64,000 nt of DNA from Ravibacter sp964562455. GTDB lineage: Bacteria > Bacteroidota > Bacteroidia > Cytophagales > Spirosomataceae. The notes under the pieces were generated by a model. It did no database searches. It was not told the origin of the DNA and saw nothing but the letters and a program-made list of their open reading frames with translations. The translations under genes were made by a program, and so were the position numbers. The stretch spans positions 1-64,000 of the forward strand of contig CAZLTN010000011.1 in assembly GCA_964562455.1 (NCBI GenBank). The letters are read 5' to 3'. This document shows positions 34,205-42,088 of the stretch, in pieces; position 1 is the stretch's first letter; every line of letters begins with the position of its first letter.

Positions 34205-36258
34205 ATGGATTTTCCTCTGGTAATAACCCGGCATCTACCTAAAGCAATGATTTTTTATTGCCTGACGGCTTGCATAGCGCCTGCGGTGACGCGGGCGCAG
34301 GTATCCCGCACCGCTCTCGACAGCCTGCGCGAGGCGCTCCGCCGGGCGCCCGACGATACCACACGCGCCCGGGTCCTGTTTTCGTTGGGAGAGGAGTATT
34401 GGTTCAACCGGCAAATTCCCGAAGCCTTGCCTTTCCTGCAGCAATGCATCAGCTTGTCGGATAGCATCGGGTATTACGCCGATGCCTGCAACGCCAGGAT
34501 CCTGGCTGCGCATATTTACATACGCATCGAACAACTGGACAAAGGCTTTTCCTTTCTGAACGATGCGATGAAATGCGCCGCCGCCCACGGGCAGCCTGAT
34601 GAGATCGCCAAGGTATATGGAGCGTTGGGCATGCTGCACTTCCTGCTGGGCGACCATCCCAAGGCCATCTCTTATTCGCTGGAAGCAATAAAAGGCTATG
34701 AAGCCAGTGAAAGGCAGGAGATCAGGGACCTGGCCATATTCGAACTGATACAAACGGGCAAAGTAATGGAGGAACAACAGCAGCTCGGCAAAGCCCTCGG
34801 CTATTACCGGAAAGCGCTCGATAAAGCAGAAGACCGGGAAATTCGCTACCTTATCAATGTTCCCACGCTACATATTGCCCACCTCTACCGCAAGCAGCAC
34901 GATTATGAAAACGCTATCCGGATGTACCATAAAACGCTGGAGCTGGACAAGATGGAAGGCATCACGGAAATGACCATTGAGAGCCTTTCGGGCATGGGGC
35001 TGATAGCCGTTCAAAAAAAGCAGTTTCCCCGCGCCATTTCCTTCTTCCGGTCGGCCAGAAACTATGCAATCAGTCGCAACATGCTCATTTCCGCCGACCA
35101 GTACACCTTCCGGCTTGGCAACGCCACCTGGAAGCCAACCAGGTCGATTCCGCAGCTCATTATTTCGTCGAAGCCCTCCAAAGGGCCTCTTTCCAGAACG
35201 ACCTTGTCACCCGGGCAGATGCCGTAAAAGGCCTTGCACAGGTAGCCGCCCGGACGGGGGATTTCAGGAAAGCCTTCGAGTTACAGCAAAAAGCAGCCTC
35301 GCTGACCGACTCAATCTATGGAAGGGAAAAAATCAGGACGGTAAACAACCTGGAGATCCTGCATGCGACCGCACAAAAGGAAATGGAAATTGCAGGTTTG
35401 AGGGAAGCCAACCTGAACCAGCAGCGCCAGGTAGGACGGCAGCACCGGCTATTGCTTACTGCCGGCATTATTGCCCCGGCTTTCTGCCTGATCCTGTGGC
35501 TCCTGTACCGGTTTGCCCATCAGAAAAAAATCATTGCCGAAAAAGAGAAAACGATCGTAGAGGAACGGATAAAATTCCTGGAAGGACAACAGCAGTTACT
35601 TTCCCTCCAGGCCATGATCAACGGGCAGGAAATGGAGCGCAGCCGCATGGCGCGTGACCTGCACGACAGCCTGGGCGGGCTGTTTTCTACTCTGAAAATG
35701 TATCTCGGGAGTCTCAGGCACGAAATGGAACCACTACGTACCAATGAAACATTCACCAGGAGCTACGCGCTGGTCGATACGGCAGCGGAAGAGATACGGC
35801 GGATCGCCCACAACATGATACCGGAAGTGCTCATGAAGCTGGGGCTGATACAGGCAGTGCGGGACCTTTGCGCCGGCATCAGCGCAGGCGGATCGGTTCA
35901 GGTAAAGATGCAGGCTTACGGTATGGAACGTCCGGCCCTAAGCAAGAACACTGAAATTATGGTATATCGTATCGTCCAGGAGCTTTTAAGCAATATTATA
36001 AAGCATTCCCGGGCCAGCGAGGCCATTGTGCAGTTCAACCTGGAAGGCAGCCGGCTCATGATTACCGTCGAGGACTACGGCATCGGCTTCGATCCGGATA
36101 TGGCAGCTCTTAAACGTAATGCGGGTCTGGACACCGTCAGAAGCAGGGTAAATTATCTCAGCGGCAGTATGACCGTAGAGTCAACCCCCGACATTGGTAC
36201 CACCGTCATGATCGACTTTGCCATTGGAAACCAGCAGAAAGCTTCTGTCATGCTATGA
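34205..36258 (+). pseudogene. TPR sensor histidine kinase interrupted by a one-base frameshift
   Basis: Read with one extra base near 35125, this is a single protein of about 684 residues: signal peptide (…YCLTACIAPAVTRAQ), a run of TPR repeats (residues about 40-330), one transmembrane helix (LLLTAGIIAPAFCLILWLLY), a HisKA_3 domain with the phospho-acceptor MARDLHDSLGG, and an HATPase domain (VYRIVQELLSNIIKHS, GIGFDPD). In the frame as given the TPR part stops at 35227 and the kinase part can only begin at 35383 or later. The break falls at GCC|ACCTGG (35123-35130), where one C of a GCCCACCTGG is likely missing. It overlaps the regulator gene by ATGA. A sequencing error cannot be excluded. 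Confidence 0.85.
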
Positions 36259-36890
36259 TACGACTGATGATCATCGACGACCATCCTCTTGTAGCGGGAG
36301 GGATAGCTATGATGCTGAAAGATGAGCCCGGCCTGCTGATCGCTGAAAATGTGACGACCGCCGCCCAGGCACTTTCTTACCTGTCCGAAAATACGCCAGA
36401 CATTATCCTGCTCGACCTTAACCTGCCGGACATGGACGGTATGCAGCTATGCGGCGAGATACGTAAAACCAACAGCGTATCCAGGATCATCGCCCTTACC
36501 AGCACGAACGAAACTTCGATTATCGCTCAGTTTTTAAAGTACGGAGGAAATGGCTACTTGCTCAAAAACATGGAACGCGAGGAACTGCTTTCTGCCGTAA
36601 GCCAGGTATTGAAGGGGAAGATATACCTTAGCAGGGCTGCCGGGGAAAAGCTCCTGGAGCAATTTACCGGCGTAGATGCGGCCATCGGGGCGGTCCCCGT
36701 TCTGACGCGTCGTGAAAAAGAGGTACTAATGTTGCTGGACAAGGGCCTCACAGGTCCGCAGATTGCCGAAAACCTGTTTATCAGTCATTATACCGTCGAA
36801 ACCCATCGCAAGAACCTGATGCAAAAGCTGAATGTCAACAATCTTCAGCAGCTCCTGAGGATATCAAGGGAGTACCGGCTGTTGGAGTAA
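36255..36890 (+). CDS. LuxR/NarL-family response regulator
   Basis: A 211-residue two-component response regulator. The receiver domain has the acidic pair at Asp8-Asp9, the phospho-acceptor Asp54 in IILLDLNLPDMDG and the conserved Thr/Ser and Lys (LTSTN, YLLKN). The LuxR-type HTH is LTRREKEVLMLLDKGLTGPQIAENLFISHYTVETHRKN. It overlaps the kinase gene stop by ATGA (36255-36258), so it is translationally coupled and is that kinase's partner. Targets are unknown; the nearest candidate is the divergent T9SS beta-helix gene. All key residues are intact even though the kinase is broken. Confidence 0.93.
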   Translation: MIRLMIIDDHPLVAGGIAMMLKDEPGLLIAENVTTAAQALSYLSENTPDIILLDLNLPDMDGMQLCGEIRKTNSVSRIIALTSTNETSIIAQFLKYGGNGYLLKNMEREELLSAVSQVLKGKIYLSRAAGEKLLEQFTGVDAAIGAVPVLTRREKEVLMLLDKGLTGPQIAENLFISHYTVETHRKNLMQKLNVNNLQQLLRISREYRLLE

Positions 36891-36954
36891 GGATTGTGAG
36901 AGGGAGACCGAGGGGGACGGGTCGGAGAGCCGCATCCGTACGCCACACGCTATG

Positions 36955-36987
36955 AAAAAACCGTGCATCCCTCCCGGGATACACGGT
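36955..36987 (-). terminator. Rho-independent terminator of the flavoprotein array
   Basis: On the minus strand ACCGTGTATCCC pairs with GGGATGCACGGT across a short loop and is followed at once by TTTTTT (36955-36960). It lies 25 nt after the stop codon of the last oxidoreductase gene (37013). On the plus strand it can also serve the response regulator gene. Confidence 0.82.
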
Positions 36988-37012
36988 CTAAAACTTTTCT
37001 CTTTATTCCGGC

Positions 37013-38671
37013 TTACTTCGCCGCCACCTCCAGGCGCTGCTTGTCAGCCTCCAGGCGGCTTCTCAGCTCGCTGTAGTCCACATCCTGCAGTGCAATGCCT
37101 TTGTCGATTGCGATAGATGCCGCGGTCGCTGCGCTCTGGCCCAGGATCATGAATACCGGCTCCATCCGTATAGAACCGAAAGCGATATGCGAGCTTGAAA
37201 GACAGATCGGAACCAGCAGGTTCTGAATTTCTTCTTTTTTCGGAATAAGCGCACCATAGGAAATCTTATACGGCTGCGGCACTTTTACACCTATGTCTCC
37301 TTCGTTCTGTACATACCCGTCGTCCTTGATATAACGTTGTATATTGTGCGAATCAAGTGTATAGGAACCCATGCCTACCGGATCTTTCACGTCCTTTGTG
37401 CCAAGCACTTCATGTTCGGTCATTACCGACGTGCCGATCATCCGGCGGGCCTCCCTGATATACAATTGGTGCGACCAGTTGCCGTTGTCGGTAAATTCAT
37501 CCTTCGGCAGCCCCCATTTCCTGAACTCTTCCTGTACGTCTTTCGGGATGCGCGGATCGTTGGCGATGAAATACATCAGCCCCTTCTGATAACTTTCATG
37601 CTCTTTGATGATTTCCTTCCTGCGCTCATAGCTGGCGTTCGGATAGTCGTAGTTCATCCCGATATTGTCCGTGCTGAAAGGACCGTGGTTATTGGTATCG
37701 GTCTTTTTGTTTGGAATCACGTCAAATTTATGAAAGGTCTCCCTCCAGCCGCTGTTATATACCCTGACGAGCAGCTCATACTGCGTGGAATCGTAGTCCG
37801 CAGGCCTCGGGAAAGGAATATGGTTGTCCGGATGATTGCTCAGGCACATCCTGAAGCAGTAAGCCTGCACTTTGTCGTCGCCCTCGCCTTTTACGCCGGG
37901 ATTTTCTGTTGAAATCCTTGGCAATACCCCGCTGGAAGGGTCGCCGGGGATTTTATAAGGGCTGATATCGGCGGCAAACCAGTGCTTGTGATGCAGCACG
38001 CCGACCTGGATACCATTCCATTCTTCGCCATACACGCTGTTGGCTTCACGCCCGACATGGTAGCTGACGCCGGCTGCCGCCATTAGATCGCCTTCATAGG
38101 TAGCATCTATAAATGCCTTTCCGCTGAAAGTCTTCCCGCTAAGCGTCGTGATGGAAACGATCCGCCCGTCTTTTACTTCTACTCCCGTTTCACGGTTCAG
38201 CCATTCGTCGCGGTATACCTTGATCCCGAGTTCCTTCACCCAGTCGTCGTACACCTTTTCAGCTACATGAGGCTCGAACGTCCACATCGTCTGGTCGCTT
38301 TCGTTCATAGCCTTAGTCCCTTGTCCTTTATTGCCGAATTCATCCTTTTTCTGCCATTTCCACGTTTCGTCTTTCTGGTACTCCTTGTAAACCCGCTGGT
38401 AAAACTCGCGGGAAAGTCCGCCGATGGAGCCGGTATTGCCTGAATCGGTAAAGCCCAGACCGCCGGAGGTCAGCCCGCCAAGATGGATGTCCGGCGATAC
38501 CATTATGACCGACTTCTCCATTTTGGCCGCCTGGATTGCCGCTACTACAGCAGCAGAAGTACCACCGTAAACGATGATATCTGCGTCAGCTTCTCCTTCC
38601 GCCGACGGCTTTGGGGTACAGGAAAATACGGTGGTGGCAAAAAATGCCATCGTTAGGAATATTCTATACAT
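37013..38671 (-). CDS. Exported FAD-dependent oxidoreductase, single-domain (array member 7)
   Basis: A 552-residue lipoprotein of the FAD_oxidored (PF12831-like) family, the last gene of the array. The lipobox is TVFSC (Cys18). The FAD site is IIVYGGTSAAVVAA, with the conserved HLGGLTSGGLG (His63) block and the family motifs DTNNHGPFSTDNIG and LSSSHIAFGSIRMEPVFM. It lacks the C-terminal accessory domain of its neighbours and ends at a Lys/Glu-rich helix. The family is often mislabelled xanthan lyase; the reaction is a flavin-linked oxidation of unknown substrate. A 143-bp piece of it is duplicated at 30701. Confidence 0.9.
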   Translation of the reverse strand: MYRIFLTMAFFATTVFSCTPKPSAEGEADADIIVYGGTSAAVVAAIQAAKMEKSVIMVSPDIHLGGLTSGGLGFTDSGNTGSIGGLSREFYQRVYKEYQKDETWKWQKKDEFGNKGQGTKAMNESDQTMWTFEPHVAEKVYDDWVKELGIKVYRDEWLNRETGVEVKDGRIVSITTLSGKTFSGKAFIDATYEGDLMAAAGVSYHVGREANSVYGEEWNGIQVGVLHHKHWFAADISPYKIPGDPSSGVLPRISTENPGVKGEGDDKVQAYCFRMCLSNHPDNHIPFPRPADYDSTQYELLVRVYNSGWRETFHKFDVIPNKKTDTNNHGPFSTDNIGMNYDYPNASYERRKEIIKEHESYQKGLMYFIANDPRIPKDVQEEFRKWGLPKDEFTDNGNWSHQLYIREARRMIGTSVMTEHEVLGTKDVKDPVGMGSYTLDSHNIQRYIKDDGYVQNEGDIGVKVPQPYKISYGALIPKKEEIQNLLVPICLSSSHIAFGSIRMEPVFMILGQSAATAASIAIDKGIALQDVDYSELRSRLEADKQRLEVAAK

Positions 38672-38826
38672 TGTTTTATATAATTAGGTTGTTTTTTAAA
38701 GTGGTGATTCTTGATAATATATCAGAGGGTACTTCATAAAAACCCTTCAGGCCAGGCTTGCTGATTTTAGAACTCCGGAGTTTACTTCCGTAAATGAGGA
38801 AGTTTAAAAATCAGCATAACGACGCA

Positions 38827-40872
38827 TCAAGGGTTCTTAGGAGTAACCTCAACTTTTTTCCAGATAACGGCATCGGCAACGACCTTCCCGGCAGCCCCTT
38901 CCGTGCTGTATTCGACATAGGGCTGCGTCCCATCTGCAATTTTTACCGAAGTCAGCCGGTGCCACTTGCCCGATGTCTGTCCTTCAATCGTAATCGCAGC
39001 TTTATCGATCACATGAGACTCCACATTGCTTCCATCCGAAACCCTGACGGTCGTGCGATCGGAAATTTCGGGCAGCATGGTAAAATAGACGTACACATCA
39101 TATTCGCCTTTGTCAATTGCCGGCGGCGTAAACCTGACCGAGCCTACGCTTCCGGCCTGCGCCTCCAGAGCGGAAGGTCCGTACGCACCCCGCTTTACCG
39201 GTTGCCATTCGCCGGTAACCGTAACCCTTGCGGCGTCACTGTCATCGACGACGATCTCGGCGGGAGACCCGTCGGCGAGCGGGTTTTCTTTTAATTCCTT
39301 CTGCACTGCTTTTACATCAACGTCCTGAACGCCGGTTTTACCGTCGATAGCCATAGAAGCCGCTACTGCCGCCGACTGACCCAGTACCATAAATACGGGT
39401 TCCATGCGGATAGAACCGAAAGCAATATGGGAAGAGGATAGTCCCACCGGTACAAGGAGATTGGAACACTCACTTCTTTTCGGCAACAGTGCACGATAGG
39501 AAATGGGATACGGAGGAAAGCCGCCCACTTCCACATTGCCTTCATTCTTCACCATTCCGTTTACGACTATCCGTTGCGTATTGTGGCTGTCCATCGTATA
39601 GGCAGCCATTCCTATGCCGTCCTCTACTATCTCCTCGCTGCGGCAATTGCGCTCCGTCATTACATACTCGCCGACCAGCCTTCTTCCTTCCCTGACATAA
39701 ATTTGCGGAGTCCAGTGGCCCGTACCGGTGTACTCATCTTTCGGATAACCCCAGTTTGCCACGTAATTGCGAAGCGTATCGGGAACGCGAGGGTCTGTTT
39801 TCATGAAGTAAAGCAGCCCTTTTGTATAGTCGTAGTGCTCGTCGTATATCTTTTTACGCTCTTCATGTGAAGCCTCTGCCCAGTTATGGCTATGGCCGAT
39901 CATGTCGGTAGAGAAGCCGCCGCGATTGTTAATATCCGTCTTTCTTTTCGGCATCGGGCTCCAGATAAAATACTGGTTAATTGCCCGCATGGAGGGTTGC
40001 GCTTCTATCAGGCGGGCCAGCAGCTCATATTTGGTCGAATCATAGTTTTCCGGGCGTGTGATCGGCACCTGGTTTTCTACACTGTCGGTTAGACAGATCC
40101 GGAAATTGTAAGCCTGTACCAGCTTATCTCCTGAGCCGGTAGGCGTTGCGCTTGCATCGCTGATCCCCCATACCAGCCCGCTGGCCGGATCACCGGAAAT
40201 TTTGTAGGGGCTGACCCCATCGGGAAACTGGTGGAACCCCGATTTTTTATGGTATTCCGGAAGCTGGAACCCGCTCAGCGTTTCACTATAAACCGAGTTA
40301 TCTTCCCTACCGACAAAATACGATACACCGGCAAGCGGCATCAGATCGCCTTCATAAGTAGCATCTATAAAAACCTTTCCTCTGATTGTCCGTTCCGCTC
40401 CGGGGTCTCCCAGAGTATTCACAATCGTAACGGATTCTATAGCCGTACCGTTTTTCTCAACCCGGGCGATGCGTTTGTTGACAATCACCTGGACATCTGC
40501 TTTTTCCAGGTATTGACGGAACAGCTTTTCCGCCTCCTTAGGCTCAAAAGTCCATTGCTCGAAAGTGCCGTATACTTTGCCCAGCTTCCTGTAGAATTCG
40601 CGGCTGATACCCGTAACAGCATGTTTATTGCCTATATCAGTCTGCCCGAGCCCGCCGGATGTCAGCCCGCCGATATGTTCATTGGGATTGATAATCAGCA
40701 CCGATTTTCCCATTTGCTTCCCGGTATAGCCTGCGATCACCCCGGCGGAAGTGGCGCCGTAGATCACGATGTCGTACTCGTCGGCCGGACCGGAAGAGCT
40801 GCAATTAAAAAGGGTATAGCACGAAAACGCCAGGAGCAATCCCCAAATCCTTTTTTTTGTCATGAGGTTCAT
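38827..40872 (-). CDS. Exported FAD-dependent oxidoreductase with golvesin-like domain (array member 6)
   Basis: A 681-residue lipoprotein. Lipobox TLFNC (Cys24), then the FAD_oxidored domain: IVIYGATSAGVIAG (39-44 glycine loop), HIGGLTSGGLG (His66), KTDINNRGGFSTDMIG and AYTMDSHNTQRIVV. From about residue 560 comes a golvesin/xanthan-lyase-C-terminal-like beta-sandwich (YDVYVYFTMLPEISDRTTVR, ending in GKVVADAVIWKKVE), likely a carbohydrate- or surface-binding module. The 155-bp gap to the next gene contains a small hairpin (ACTTCC/GGAAGT, 38784-38803). It is preceded by two REP-like hairpins. Confidence 0.9.
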   Translation of the reverse strand: MNLMTKKRIWGLLLAFSCYTLFNCSSSGPADEYDIVIYGATSAGVIAGYTGKQMGKSVLIINPNEHIGGLTSGGLGQTDIGNKHAVTGISREFYRKLGKVYGTFEQWTFEPKEAEKLFRQYLEKADVQVIVNKRIARVEKNGTAIESVTIVNTLGDPGAERTIRGKVFIDATYEGDLMPLAGVSYFVGREDNSVYSETLSGFQLPEYHKKSGFHQFPDGVSPYKISGDPASGLVWGISDASATPTGSGDKLVQAYNFRICLTDSVENQVPITRPENYDSTKYELLARLIEAQPSMRAINQYFIWSPMPKRKTDINNRGGFSTDMIGHSHNWAEASHEERKKIYDEHYDYTKGLLYFMKTDPRVPDTLRNYVANWGYPKDEYTGTGHWTPQIYVREGRRLVGEYVMTERNCRSEEIVEDGIGMAAYTMDSHNTQRIVVNGMVKNEGNVEVGGFPPYPISYRALLPKRSECSNLLVPVGLSSSHIAFGSIRMEPVFMVLGQSAAVAASMAIDGKTGVQDVDVKAVQKELKENPLADGSPAEIVVDDSDAARVTVTGEWQPVKRGAYGPSALEAQAGSVGSVRFTPPAIDKGEYDVYVYFTMLPEISDRTTVRVSDGSNVESHVIDKAAITIEGQTSGKWHRLTSVKIADGTQPYVEYSTEGAAGKVVADAVIWKKVEVTPKNP

Positions 40873-40925
40873 AAAGAGTTTAAATAATACATGTTTTGTT
40901 ACTTTTTTTTATAATTCGAGAGATG

Positions 40926-40979
40926 AAGCCGCAGGCCCTGCGGCTTTACAGACGAAGCCGCAGGCCGGCCCTGCGGCTT
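40926..40979. repeat. Two tandem GAAGCCGCAGG hairpins
   Basis: AAGCCGCAG-GCC-CTGCGGCTT at 40926-40946 and a second, slightly longer copy AAGCCGCAGG…CCTGCGGCTT at 40955-40979. They lie in the 118-bp gap between the FMN-motif gene and the 681-residue oxidoreductase gene. Such REP-like hairpins can stabilise or attenuate the upstream message. Confidence 0.75.
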
Positions 40980-40990
40980 TACTGCGGAGA

Positions 40991-42088
40991 TCAATGGGTA
41001 TCCAGGTAACTAATACATTCCTTTGCCGCCCGCGACACGTCGGCATTCACTGAACCCGCCTGCCCGATGATCCACTCCCTGATCTCTTCGCTCTTCATAC
41101 CGCTTTTCCGGATCAGCCGGAGAAGCAGAAGCGCCAGCGTAGGCTCAGGCGACGCCAGGTCTCCCGCTACCGCAGGGATAAAGTCCCGGGCGACTTCCGG
41201 GTAGTCCTCCAGCAGCTTCAGCATAGTCCGTCGCTGGGAAAAAGCGGAAGCCCTGAAAAAGGAGGACAGGTAATTCACCGGAACAAGTGCAGGATTCCCC
41301 TTCACCAGGAGCGCTTCCAGGATGGCCTCCTGCAGGTACCGGTTCCCTTCCCGGTAACTCCGCATGATCTCTTCCATTAATGCCGGGTCGGAAAGCCACG
41401 ATACATCCATTACCGAAACAGCCCACATTTTGTCTCCGACGGCGGGACTTTTCAAAAAAGAAAGAGCCAGGCCGGGCGTGAGGTACTTCCTGACGGCGCC
41501 GGGAATGCTATCCCGCGTCTCCCCGTACACCAGGTGCCAGAGCGTATAGGTCGTATAAGCCGCACCCGCAACGGTATAGGGAGCAATATCCCTTTTGGTA
41601 GCCCCGCTCACCAGGTCCGTCTGCGTATTCTGCTTTTTCACAGATGCCGAATCGGGGGCAATATCCGATTCCTCTATGTTTCCGAGCAGGGAAAGCGGGT
41701 CACTCAGGAGAGCATGCAGACGATCATAATCGGCTGTCCCGAACAGTGCATGGTCGTACTTCGTAAGCACTTCGCCGGGCTGCATCTCAAATCCCAGGTA
41801 TTCGCCGGAAATCGTCCAGAACAGTTTCAGGTAAACGGGCAGGCACTCACCTTTCTTACAGACTTCGGTCAGGACAGTTCTGAATACCGCTACGGGCAAT
41901 CCAGAAGCATTCAGGCATACCGTAACCGACTTGTCGGGGATATGGTCTGAAAAGGTAATCGCATGTTTCTCCCGGCGTACTACCGCTCCGGGATCAAAAC
42001 CCTTATTGAAGCGCGATATCCCTACCTGCTGAACGGGCAAACCGCTCAGCAGGACAAGAAAGCCGAATGACCTTATTCTTTTTCCCAT
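40991..42088 (-). CDS. Exported protein with predicted covalent-FMN motif and HEAT-like repeats
   Basis: A 365-residue protein with a short signal peptide (GFLVLLSGLPVQQ). Residues about 45-195 form an FMN-binding-like module: a Cys pair (CKKGEC, Cys77/Cys82), LTKYDHALFGTADYDRLHALL, and D158-L-V-S-G-A-T164, which matches the DxxSGAT target of the flavin transferase ApbE, so Thr164 is a candidate for covalent FMN. It is followed by AGAAYTTYTLWHLVYG. Residues about 200-365 are HEAT-like helical repeats (LEDYPEVARDFIPAVAGDLA). Its start overlaps the end of the 792-residue oxidoreductase gene by 16 bp, so translation is coupled. It may be the electron acceptor of the flavoprotein array. Confidence 0.72.
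   Translation of the reverse strand: MGKRIRSFGFLVLLSGLPVQQVGISRFNKGFDPGAVVRREKHAITFSDHIPDKSVTVCLNASGLPVAVFRTVLTEVCKKGECLPVYLKLFWTISGEYLGFEMQPGEVLTKYDHALFGTADYDRLHALLSDPLSLLGNIEESDIAPDSASVKKQNTQTDLVSGATKRDIAPYTVAGAAYTTYTLWHLVYGETRDSIPGAVRKYLTPGLALSFLKSPAVGDKMWAVSVMDVSWLSDPALMEEIMRSYREGNRYLQEAILEALLVKGNPALVPVNYLSSFFRASAFSQRRTMLKLLEDYPEVARDFIPAVAGDLASPEPTLALLLLRLIRKSGMKSEEIREWIIGQAGSVNADVSRAAKECISYLDTH

Noticed and set aside
35064..35657. A 197-codon open frame across the kinase frameshift
   Set aside because: It is in the third frame and very rich in Pro, Arg and Ser; the TPR-kinase continuity in the other frames explains the region.
30701..37156. A transposon or genomic island bounded by the direct repeats
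   Set aside because: No transposase, integrase, target duplication or tRNA junction is visible; homologous duplication explains the repeats.
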